6,640 nt of DNA from an uncultured Fibrobacterota bacterium (GTDB lineage: Bacteria > Fibrobacterota > Chitinivibrionia > Chitinivibrionales > Chitinispirillaceae): contig CAISVC010000328.1 of the NCBI GenBank assembly GCA_903888815.1, positions 1 through 6,640 on the forward strand, in the 5' to 3' direction. Under the pieces are notes generated by a model, which worked only from the letters and a program-made list of their open reading frames with translations, was not told where the DNA came from and searched no databases. Both the position numbers and the translations under genes were made by a program. Shown here one piece after another: positions 1-5,694 of this stretch (position 1 is the first letter of the stretch; each line of letters begins with the position of its first letter).

Positions 1-217
1 AGTAGCAAAGCAAGTTGTTGTTCTTGTCGTATTCTCGACCAACAATTTGGGACCCTTCTATTGTATTTACAGTTATGCTTTTCAACAAATGTGTTTCATC
101 ATAGACAAAAACCGAATCGGCACCAAGGTGTATAACAGAGGCCAATGGATGAAAGAGGCAGTATCCCGTTTTCACCAAAAGCAAAAGAGTCATCACGAAA
201 ATGTAAGTGTATTTCAT
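1..217 (-). CDS. N-terminal part of an exported protein of unknown function (3' end outside window)
   Basis: Seen: reading the minus strand from the ATG at 217 gives 72 codons without a stop up to the window edge, beginning MKYTYIFVMTLLLLVKTGYC. This is a good signal peptide: K2, then a hydrophobic core over residues 5-15, with possible cleavage near residues 18-20. C20 lacks a normal lipobox, so a lipoprotein is unlikely. The mature part begins LFHPLASVIHLGADSVFVYD and carries two YD dipeptides (VFVYDE, REYDKN) spaced like weak YD/RHS-type text, too little to assign a family. The start at 217 is preferred over the in-frame ATG at 223, because AAGGAG lies 7 nt before 217 but only 1 nt before 223. 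The coding part is about 38% GC by hand count, well below the rest of the window, which may mean foreign origin or a different expression class. Function is unknown. The protein is inferred to be periplasmic, surface-bound or secreted. Confidence 0.72.
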   Translation of the reverse strand, partial: MKYTYIFVMTLLLLVKTGYCLFHPLASVIHLGADSVFVYDETHLLKSITVNTIEGSQIVGREYDKNNNLLCY

Positions 218-224
218 TGTCATT

Positions 225-230
225 CTCCTT
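225..230 (-). promoter_or_regulatory. Ribosome binding site AAGGAG for the left-edge gene
   Basis: The minus strand reads AAAAAAGGAGAATGACAATG. AAGGAG sits 7 nt before the ATG at 217. The closer ATG at 223 is only 1 nt away, so this site decides the start. Confidence 0.7.
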
Positions 231-291
231 TTTTGCGCGCGCGTTTTAATTTTTGATAGGTGCCCAAGAATGTTGCACAACTAGGCACATG

Positions 292-301
292 ATGCTAGCA
301 T
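292..301. repeat. 10-bp perfect palindrome ATGCTAGCAT
   Basis: ATGCTAGCAT is fully self-complementary. It overlaps the end of the candidate -10 box and the expected transcription start of the left-edge gene, a position typical of a repressor operator. No regulator is visible, so operator function is inference. Confidence 0.35.
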
Positions 302-329
302 AATATACCCCTTTTTGGCATATTGTATG
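300..329 (-). promoter_or_regulatory. Candidate promoter of the left-edge gene (good -10, weak -35)
   Basis: On the minus strand, TATTAT (305 to 300) matches five of six bases of a sigma70 -10 box. It overlaps a TATATT at 307-302. The best -35 at 18-nt spacing is CATACA (329 to 324), only three of six. Transcription would start near 293-295, giving a leader of about 75 nt. The AT-rich context supports a promoter, but the weak -35 could mean activator dependence or a different sigma factor. Confidence 0.3.
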
Positions 330-342
330 CAGGTAACTGCAT
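327..342. repeat. Inverted repeat ATGCAG-N4-CTGCAT upstream of the promoter
   Basis: Two perfect 6-bp arms (327-332 and 337-342) are separated by GTAA. The element overlaps the -35 region of the candidate minus-strand promoter. Both arms share ATGC/GCAT half-sites with the palindrome at 292-301, about 35 bp away (centre to centre), so one dimeric regulator could bind both. This is inferred from position only. Confidence 0.35.
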
Positions 343-394
343 CATATCATCCTTTTTTACCTATATCTGCATATTAATCTTCGATAGCGCCAAT

Positions 395-665
395 CACCCT
401 CTCCTGGCGCCCTGGCCTGATGGCAGGCAGGTGAGGTCAAGATTTATGCTTTCCCCCGTCTCTCTGTGGGAGAAGGGGCAGGGGGTAGAGGTCAAGAGAC
501 AGCACGCGGGCCAGCCTTGCCGTAGCCCCTGCCTTCGCCTAAAGGCCTTATAAGGATGAACGATTTCATTCTTAGAACGGCCGGAGCGGCTACCTGCCTC
601 TGCCGAAGCCGGCTACGGCGAAGGCGGGCGCGCAGGCAGGTTGGCGAAGGCAGGTGAGGTCAAAA
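395..665. repeat. Gene-free block of short direct and inverted repeats (dispersed-repeat type)
   Basis: No credible gene lies between the left-edge gene's control region and 672. The stretch is built of repeats: GGCAGGTGAGGTCAA occurs exactly at 426-440 and 649-663, and its core GAGGTCAA again at 488-495. GGCGAAGGC at 617-625 and 643-651 is complementary to GCCTTCGCC at 531-539. GCCGTAGCC at 519-527 is complementary to GGCTACGGC at 611-619. ACCTGCCT at 592-599 pairs with AGGCAGGT at 634-641 and again at 648-655. CCTTATAAGG at 546-555 is a perfect palindrome. Such CTGCCTTCGCC/GGCGAAGGCAG and CTCTCCC/GGGAGA units recall high-copy intergenic repeats of several bacterial candidate phyla. The copy number in this genome cannot be seen here. 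Readthrough reading frames in this block look like translated repeat. Confidence 0.6.
454..478. repeat. Imperfect hairpin CCCCGTCTCTC / GGGAGAAGGGG
   Basis: Arms 454-464 and 468-478 pair over 11 positions with one G-A mismatch and one T-G wobble around a TGT loop. There is no T-run on either side, so it is not a typical intrinsic terminator. It looks like a degenerate copy of the common CTCTCCC...GGGAGAG intergenic repeat. Confidence 0.45.
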
Positions 666-671
666 TGCAGG

Positions 672-1094
672 TCATTCGTCCTCATCCTCAAGCTGTTCCA
701 CGGCCGGTTCCCACCATTTTTCAACGCCGCTTAGCGCACGGTCGTCGATTGCCGTGAGCTGCGGGCGGAGGGTTCTCTTCAGTTCCCGGTACGAGACGGC
801 GTCCGCATCACGCGCACGGTCGAGCTTGTCCGAGAACTCCTTGTAGGCGTTGAAAAAACGGATGAACTGCTCAAGGCCGGAGTTCACGAACCTGACCGGC
901 AGCTTGCCTTCGGGGTCGACAGCATAAAGGCAGTTGTCACGCATATCAACGCAGAGGTCAATGGCGGAGTCGTCGCCGATAATGACGAAATCGTCTTTCA
1001 CACGTGCATTGCTGCCGTAAAACGATAACAGCAGCGGCTCGAAGCTATCCGGAAGCCGTGCCGCGACAGCGGTCCTGATGTCATTGATGCTCAT
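672..1094 (-). CDS. SUKH-4-like (SMI1/KNR4 superfamily) immunity-type protein
   Basis: A 140-residue acidic cytoplasmic protein with no signal peptide or membrane segment. Seen: residues 13-26 (RLPDSFEPLLLSFY), residues 37-60 with a small beta-strand region (VIIGDD, then IDLCVDMRDNCLYAVD), and VRFVNSGLEQFIRFFNAY at 67-84. The last segment is followed by a helical, charged C-terminal part containing KWWEPAVEQLEDEDE at 126-140. Known of the family: SUKH-4 proteins share the pattern of a displayed residue such as 'YALD', then 'FVNSSLEQFLxxL' and a late W...E segment. They occur as immunity proteins against secreted nucleic-acid-attacking toxins, including deaminases. The match is by eye, not by search. 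The start is supported by AGGAG 7 nt upstream. No toxin gene precedes it: the gene before it is a GH31 hydrolase, 150 nt away. It is therefore either an orphan immunity gene or a SUKH protein with another role. Confidence 0.6.
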   Translation of the reverse strand: MSINDIRTAVAARLPDSFEPLLLSFYGSNARVKDDFVIIGDDSAIDLCVDMRDNCLYAVDPEGKLPVRFVNSGLEQFIRFFNAYKEFSDKLDRARDADAVSYRELKRTLRPQLTAIDDRALSGVEKWWEPAVEQLEDEDE

Positions 1095-1101
1095 GGTGTC
1101 G

Positions 1102-1106
1102 CTCCT
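1102..1106 (-). promoter_or_regulatory. Ribosome binding site AGGAG of the SUKH-like gene
   Basis: The minus strand reads CAGGAGCGACACCATG, with AGGAG placed 7 nt before the ATG at 1094. This supports that start. Confidence 0.6.
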
Positions 1107-1118
1107 GAAATGTCTGAA

Positions 1119-1147
1119 AATTTACTAAAAAGAATACTGACCGTAAA
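1119..1147 (-). promoter_or_regulatory. Candidate sigma70-type promoter of the SUKH-like gene
   Basis: On the minus strand, TTTACG (1147 to 1142) and TAAATT (1124 to 1119) are separated by exactly 17 nt. Each matches four of six consensus bases, and both lie in a local AT-rich patch of the 150-nt gap behind the hydrolase gene. Transcription would start near 1112, about 18 nt before the ATG, with the ribosome site between. This suggests the gene is expressed independently of the hydrolase. Confidence 0.35.
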
Positions 1148-1244
1148 AACCCTCAGTGCGGAAGTCGCCGAGGTTGTCGAGCGAACATAAGGGGCGCCTG
1201 CATCCGTGTGTGCCTTGACCGGACCTTTCAATCCCGTCGTGCTA

Positions 1245-4019
1245 TCAGAGCGTTATTCTCTTCACAAACGACTTCCCCTGCGCCGATACCTTGACGAGAT
1301 ACATTGCCGTGGCCCGGCGGTCGAGCGGGATCGTGTAATCGGCGGCCGCGCTCCCGGTGCGCTTCGCAACGAGCCTGCCCTGCGCATTCAGGATTTCGAC
1401 CGTATGGTTCCCGGCCACCGGCACCTTCACCTCGAGCGCTCCGGTGCGGAGCATGATCGATACCTGCCGCGCGAGCATTTCCCCGGAGAACGGGGCTGTC
1501 GAGACGGTGCCTAAGGCGACCTGGAATGTCGCGGAGCCGTTGAGCGTCGCATTTACATACGCTATGCCGCTGTTCCCCGCGTCATAATAAAAGCCCGGCG
1601 TACAGGCGGCATACTGCGCGGCGGTGATCCCCGGCAGCGCGGTCCACGCGCCGCTCGTACCCGTTCTTTGATAGGCTCCCGCAGGTGCCGTGATGGTAGA
1701 CATGCCGCGGACCTGGACCCGGTAATGCCGGCTGGCGGGAGTGGCGCAGTACTTTGATCCGGCCGACATGGCGCCCATGGTCACAATAGTGGCCGGGTTC
1801 ACTCCGGGGTCAAACGTATAGCCTAACTGTGACGTACGGGGCGTTTCGTCCTCGTACAGGGTGAAGGAGCCCGACGTGGGGGTCGTTGCCGAGGCGCCTA
1901 CCGGCCACAGCACGACCGTTATGCTGGTCTCGGGCTTTTCGCCGATATACTGCAGGGTGTCCATGAGCGGAATGATCGACCCTGCCTTGACAAACAGCGG
2001 CAGCCGCATATTGGGCCTGTTGCCCTGATTGACCGTGTAGGAGGCGATGGTGGTGGGAGCGTACTTGAGCGCCGGCGCGCCGACCGGGAAGAAATCGTAC
2101 CATGCGCCGTAGGTCGTGGCAGGCAGATAAATATTGTGCCGCGCCCCGTTGCCGGTCCTGGTCTCGTTCGGGTTGCCCGACGTGCGGAATACGTACGTCC
2201 CGTCCGTTCCTGCTCCTCCGTCAAGGATGCAGTCGTTGAAATACGGCGAGGCAATGAGTTCTTCGCCCACATAATGCTGCATATACAGGTTATACGTATT
2301 GGCATCGCTCTCGCCGCCGTTCTGGCACATCATGCCGCGCCATATGGGCACGCCCTCCTGATGCGCTTTCATGCCGTACGAAAAGAAGAACGGGATCAGC
2401 TGATAATGGAAATTGTCCCACTTGTGCATGAGGGTCTTCAGGTCCGCTGCATAATTGCCGATGGTTCCGCACTCCTGGAAGTTCTGCGCATCGCCGCCCG
2501 CGGCTCCTGCCATGTGGATGGTGTACATGGGGCGGATTGAAAAAGCGATGTACCCGAAGTCATACGCTTCCCCGAGGTCGCAGTGGCTGTATGCGTAGCC
2601 GACCAGGTGCTCGGAAAGGGCCGAAGGGACAACGCCGAATTTATTATAGGTGTTCCACTGCTGGTTGAGATAGTCGCCAAGGTGGGCGGCAGGCCACGAC
2701 TGTGCGCTGAGCGACTGCCATCCTCTGGAAATCATGACCTTGGAGGTGTCCTGGCCGTGCGCGGCCAGCCATACGTCCCACTGCTGCCTGGACTGCGTGC
2801 GGCTGTGGTAATTCATGGCGTCGTACCAGGCCCAGTCGAACCCGTTGTTCACTGCCGTGGTCGCGTGCGCAACGTCCTCGACCAGGTTCTGGGTGCAGTT
2901 GGCGCTGCAGCAGCCGTAATAGGTCCATCCGGCTGACATGCCGCCGAAATAGAATCCCCTGCCGCGGATATACTGGATCGCGGCCGGAACGTTGTTGTCC
3001 CAGCAGCCCGTGTTCGGCGGGGTCGCGTAGCCGAGGTTGGTCCAGTCATAGAAATTGTCCATGCGGATCCAGTCCATGTTGAACCGGTTGCTCCGGAACA
3101 TGTCCGCCCAGGTTCTCATCGTGGCATAGGTCGCGGCTCCGCGGGCGAAGTACATGTCGCGCATGATGCCGTACCACTTCTTGCCGAGCGCCGGCGGCCG
3201 TCCGGAGACCTTTGTATATCCGGATATCGCCGTTTTCCAGTTGCCCGCAATGAAGTAATAGCTTGCCCAGTTCATGGTCAGCTGGCTGGAGTTGCCGTAA
3301 ATCTGGCTGCTGCCGGCCAGGTTGAAGCTGGCCGCGGTGCCCGTGGCGCCGCCTGAAATCCTTCCCCACTGCGAGCCCACCGCAATCGGTTCGGCAAAAA
3401 GGAAAAAGAGCCCGTATCCGCCGGTCGAGTACATGTAGCACGCGGTTTCGCGCGGCTTGGAGTAAGAACGTCCCTTGTTGTCGAGGCTGAAATAGAAGTT
3501 CGCGTCGCCGGGCCGGAACCACTGGAAACCGGTTCCCCAGCCGAAAAAGTGCTCGTTCGCGCCCTGCGCGAGGGTGAGCACATTCGCGCCCTGGTGGTTC
3601 ATGGCGGCGGTTTCATTTGTCAAAAGCGTGTTTCCCTTGTAAAAAGAGAGCCGTACCGCAGTGCCTGCTGTTGCCGTCAAATGCGCACTCAATGCCGCGG
3701 TCCCGATTTCAAGGGTGGTCCCGTTGATAACGGCGGAAAACCCTGCCACCGCAGGCCAGGTCCGGTTCAGGTCCGGATCGCCCAGCACGTCCTGGGTCGA
3801 CGTGAAATTGCCGGCCGGGTCAAAGCTTACGCGCACGATGTTCGTGTCGCAGAATTCGATCCGCAGCGGCCCGGTGGACGTCGTGACCGTGACCCGGTTG
3901 CCGCTCACGGCATACGTTGTGTACGTACCCACCGCGGTGCCGTACCCCAGCGTAAACAGCAGCGCGGCGAAGAACAGCCCCATTCGCCCCGCATTCTTCA
4001 ACCCCGTGATTCTATACAT
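1245..4019 (-). CDS. Exported GH31-family glycoside hydrolase (alpha-glucosidase type) with C-terminal sorting domain
   Basis: 924 residues. GH31 enzymes are retaining hydrolases or transglycosylases acting mostly on alpha-glycosides. Seen: a signal peptide (R3, K8, R12, then hydrophobic 14-25, cleavage near 29-31), and an N-terminal beta-sandwich of about 32-275 containing HFFGWGTGFQ (157-166). The barrel opens with the family-typical RPPALGKKWYGIMRDMY (274-290). A nucleophile-like motif is FDWAWYDAMNYH (394-405; D400). An acid/base-like motif is AAHLGDYLNQQW (444-455; D449). The typical post-barrel segment is RLPLFVKAGSIIPLMDTLQY (672-691), with LYEDE at 721-725. A further beta-rich region (about 730-850) is followed by a tail of about 856-924 (VEILNAQGRLV, MYLVKVSAQGKSFVKRITL) resembling a type IX secretion/Por sorting domain. 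Substrate is not readable. The canonical Glu after DMN is replaced, so activity may be unusual. The start is backed by AGGAGGGG just upstream. Surface or extracellular location is inferred. Confidence 0.85.
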   Translation of the reverse strand: MYRITGLKNAGRMGLFFAALLFTLGYGTAVGTYTTYAVSGNRVTVTTSTGPLRIEFCDTNIVRVSFDPAGNFTSTQDVLGDPDLNRTWPAVAGFSAVINGTTLEIGTAALSAHLTATAGTAVRLSFYKGNTLLTNETAAMNHQGANVLTLAQGANEHFFGWGTGFQWFRPGDANFYFSLDNKGRSYSKPRETACYMYSTGGYGLFFLFAEPIAVGSQWGRISGGATGTAASFNLAGSSQIYGNSSQLTMNWASYYFIAGNWKTAISGYTKVSGRPPALGKKWYGIMRDMYFARGAATYATMRTWADMFRSNRFNMDWIRMDNFYDWTNLGYATPPNTGCWDNNVPAAIQYIRGRGFYFGGMSAGWTYYGCCSANCTQNLVEDVAHATTAVNNGFDWAWYDAMNYHSRTQSRQQWDVWLAAHGQDTSKVMISRGWQSLSAQSWPAAHLGDYLNQQWNTYNKFGVVPSALSEHLVGYAYSHCDLGEAYDFGYIAFSIRPMYTIHMAGAAGGDAQNFQECGTIGNYAADLKTLMHKWDNFHYQLIPFFFSYGMKAHQEGVPIWRGMMCQNGGESDANTYNLYMQHYVGEELIASPYFNDCILDGGAGTDGTYVFRTSGNPNETRTGNGARHNIYLPATTYGAWYDFFPVGAPALKYAPTTIASYTVNQGNRPNMRLPLFVKAGSIIPLMDTLQYIGEKPETSITVVLWPVGASATTPTSGSFTLYEDETPRTSQLGYTFDPGVNPATIVTMGAMSAGSKYCATPASRHYRVQVRGMSTITAPAGAYQRTGTSGAWTALPGITAAQYAACTPGFYYDAGNSGIAYVNATLNGSATFQVALGTVSTAPFSGEMLARQVSIMLRTGALEVKVPVAGNHTVEILNAQGRLVAKRTGSAAADYTIPLDRRATAMYLVKVSAQGKSFVKRITL

Positions 4020-4024
4020 ACACC

Positions 4025-4030
4025 CCTCCT
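4025..4030 (-). promoter_or_regulatory. Ribosome binding site AGGAGG of the GH31 gene
   Basis: The minus strand reads AAGGAGGGGTGTATG, with AGGAGG 5 nt before the ATG at 4019. It is a near-consensus site, suggesting strong translation, and it fixes the start directly before the signal peptide. Confidence 0.75.
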
Positions 4031-4040
4031 TGAAAAAAAA

Positions 4041-4214
4041 GTTAATTAAAATGGCTTATGATTCGTCAGTTGAAAAGTTTAACACTGTTAAGTGCTTAAA
4101 TTTTAAAAAAATACTTTTCCCTTTTCATCCATAAATATACTACAAAAATCGAAAAAGTGCTGCATTTTTTGCTGGAAAAAACCTCTGTTCCCTGTTGTGA
4201 GCGGTTAATTAAAA
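4041..4214. repeat. Pair of 11-bp repeats GTTAATTAAAA bracketing the GH31 upstream region
   Basis: GTTAATTAAAA occurs exactly at 4041-4051 and at 4204-4214. The second copy overlaps the TAA stop of the barrel-protein gene. Each contains the 8-bp palindrome TTAATTAA. They bracket about 150 bp of AT-rich spacer. Chance is possible in such AT-rich DNA, and a binding-site role is only inferred. Confidence 0.35.
4079..4091. promoter_or_regulatory. Operator-like palindrome TTAACA-C-TGTTAA upstream of GH31
   Basis: Perfect 6-bp arms around one central base lie 60-72 bp before the GH31 start codon, within an AT-rich 185-nt gap. A possible -10 box TATATT is at 4139-4134 on the minus strand, without a recognisable -35. 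If used, the palindrome would sit in the leader. Repressors of carbohydrate genes often bind palindromes of this size, but no regulator gene is present here. Confidence 0.35.
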
Positions 4215-5614
4215 CTGATTATGAACCTGAGACGCCATCCCCATTCGTTCGGCCGCACCATTGTTTCCTCGTAGTCGTAGTCCGCGGTCTGGTAATTCAA
4301 CGGCATCTCCCAGCGGACATGGTCGCGGCCCATCTGGTACACCACGCTGAAATTTTTTACGATCTGCTTTTTCATGTACAGCGACCAGTACCAGCGCGGT
4401 ACATAGGCCATACCGGTATCATACTTCGTCGCGCTGTTCAAACGGTTGAGATTGTCGTAATAGGGGGGTAGCGGGAAGCCGTCGACGATGACCGGGGAAG
4501 TGGTATTGGGGTTGGGGCTCGGATACCGTTCCAGCTCGAATGAACAGACATCGAGCAGTTTCCACAGGGGAATGTTGATCCCCGCCATCCAGGGCATCTT
4601 CTGATTCAGCTTGTCATAACCGAAGGGGTTGGTGACCTGTAAATTCGACCGGTTTGCCGGATAGTTCTCGAGGCCGATGATCGCCCATTCGCCGTAAATT
4701 TTTCCGCCGTTTTCGCCGAACAGCTGCCCGATGAACGACTCCCTGTCACCGCGAAGCGTTCTTAGAGGATCAATGGTCGCGTGCGCCATCAGCTTGGTGC
4801 CTTTGAACGTATAGTGGCCGTAGTCGTACTGCCAGACGCCGAGGCCGGCGTCATAGACGGAATCTTTTACGTACTGCGTCACATTGGTGTCCGGCGAAGT
4901 CAGGCGGCTGTCAACCGATATGCAGTGGGCGAAGTCCACGCCGGCGCCGATGTCAACCATCTTCATGAAATTGACGCCCGCGATTGCCGCAAAAGAGAAG
5001 TCCCAGAACGGCCTCAGCTCGCGTTCCGTAAGGGCAAGCCCGTCGAATTTCCAGCTCAAATTTTCGCTGCCGCCCTTTGCGCCGAGACGGAGCCCGGTAA
5101 GCCGGGCGAACGGCCGGTTGAACTCGTTCAGCAGATAGAACGGATAGGTGCCGCTTCTGAAAAGGAATTCGCCGAGGTCCCGCACTTCAGGATTGTATTT
5201 GTACGGCATGAGCCCGACTGCCAGTTCGAGCGACACGGGCCCGTTCCGGATAAGCGAGAGAATGCCCTGCGCCTCCCGGACAAAGAACTCCTGATACAGG
5301 AAATCACCCTGATTGTACGTGGTGCTGATGAAATACGTATACTCGCGGAACTCAAAACTTCCGCGCAGCTTTGCGTATTCCAGCGGCCGCGCCTCAAAGT
5401 TGAGCGTTGCCAGCAGATGATTCATCCATAAGTGAAATTGAGTGGAATTTATATTGCCCGAAAGCACGCGCGCTCTCATCAGCTCGGACGTTTCCAGTTC
5501 CCCGGCACCGGCTATTGAAATCGTTCCCGCGCCTGCGGTGTCTTCCGCAGCGCCGGTTCTTGCCATGCAGGTCAGGATGCAGATAATGACCGCCACTCCG
5601 CCGATAGAACGCAT
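4205..5614 (-). CDS. Putative outer-membrane beta-barrel protein, complete copy (paralogue A)
   Basis: 469 residues; family not recognised by name. Seen: the signal peptide MRSIGGVAVIICILTCMART with likely cleavage after GAA (residue 23). The rest is rich in aromatic residues and alternating polar/hydrophobic stretches, e.g. LRGSFEFREYTYFISTTY (83-100), PRWYWSLYMKKQIVKNFSVV (406-425) and the C-terminal WGWRLRFIISFN (458-469). This pattern and the near-terminal Phe fit an outer-membrane barrel, although the last residue is Asn, not Phe. Conserved blocks shared with the neighbour are DLGEFLFRSGTYP (146-158), RPFARLTGLRL (167-177), TFKGTKL...GENGG (269-304), PWMAG...WKLLDV (341-356) and WSLYMKKQIVK (410-420). 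The frame is open back to 5731, but the start at 5614 is chosen because AAGGAG lies 5 nt before it and the signal peptide begins there. The longer form would overlap the preceding gene. A role as porin or envelope protein is inferred. Confidence 0.68.
   Translation of the reverse strand: MRSIGGVAVIICILTCMARTGAAEDTAGAGTISIAGAGELETSELMRARVLSGNINSTQFHLWMNHLLATLNFEARPLEYAKLRGSFEFREYTYFISTTYNQGDFLYQEFFVREAQGILSLIRNGPVSLELAVGLMPYKYNPEVRDLGEFLFRSGTYPFYLLNEFNRPFARLTGLRLGAKGGSENLSWKFDGLALTERELRPFWDFSFAAIAGVNFMKMVDIGAGVDFAHCISVDSRLTSPDTNVTQYVKDSVYDAGLGVWQYDYGHYTFKGTKLMAHATIDPLRTLRGDRESFIGQLFGENGGKIYGEWAIIGLENYPANRSNLQVTNPFGYDKLNQKMPWMAGINIPLWKLLDVCSFELERYPSPNPNTTSPVIVDGFPLPPYYDNLNRLNSATKYDTGMAYVPRWYWSLYMKKQIVKNFSVVYQMGRDHVRWEMPLNYQTADYDYEETMVRPNEWGWRLRFIISFN
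4703..4810 (-). repeat. Near-identical DNA block in the tandem paralogues (copy in A)
   Basis: This 108-nt stretch encodes residues 269-304 of paralogue A. By hand alignment it matches 6160-6267 of paralogue B at 99 of 108 positions without gaps. Five of the nine differences are synonymous and four change a residue (M-A to T-V, D-R to N-S). Confidence 0.85.
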
Positions 5615-5619
5615 GATCG

Positions 5620-5625
5620 CTCCTT
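5620..5625 (-). promoter_or_regulatory. Ribosome binding site AAGGAG that decides the start of paralogue A
   Basis: The minus strand reads CAACAAGGAGCGATCATG, with AAGGAG 5 nt before the ATG at 5614. The upstream ATG codons near 5731 and 5725 have no comparable site and lie inside the coding sequence of paralogue B. Confidence 0.7.
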
Positions 5626-5657
5626 GTTGATGCTTTACCGTATCAGAATGCACAGGT

Positions 5658-5683
5658 ACCGGCCCCCCGGACAGCGGGTCGGT
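5658..5683 (-). other. GC-rich stem-loop between the tandem barrel genes
   Basis: Arms ACCGGCCC (5658-5665) and GGGTCGGT (5676-5683) pair over eight positions around a 10-nt loop. In minus-strand RNA one of the eight is an A-C mismatch. It lies 12 nt after the stop of paralogue B and 43 nt before the ribosome site's start codon side of paralogue A. No T-run follows, so a complete intrinsic terminator is unlikely. It could protect or separate the two messages. Confidence 0.35.
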
Positions 5684-5694
5684 TTCGCGTGCCG

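Noticed and set aside
235..243. GCGCGCGCG run as a Z-DNA or regulatory element
   Set aside because: It is only 9 nt, just upstream of a ribosome site, with nothing else to support a function.
47..256. Plus-strand 69-residue frame
   Set aside because: It has no ribosome site and lies antisense to a minus-strand gene with a signal peptide and a good AAGGAG.
323..553. Plus-strand 76-residue frame
   Set aside because: It is largely translated repeat sequence, with no ribosome site or recognisable domain.
395..665. CRISPR array
   Set aside because: The repeats are irregular in length, spacing and orientation, with no constant spacer size and no cas gene nearby.
1136..1157. ACTGA...TCAGT inverted repeat as a terminator for the GH31 gene
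   Set aside because: It has only 5-bp arms around a 12-nt loop, no GC-rich stem, and overlaps the candidate promoter of the next gene.
4781..5431. Long plus-strand frame of 216 residues, and others of 100-166 residues at 1206-1514, 2136-2540 and 3549-4049
   Set aside because: All are antisense shadows of the GH31 and barrel genes in GC-rich DNA, without ribosome sites or protein-like features.
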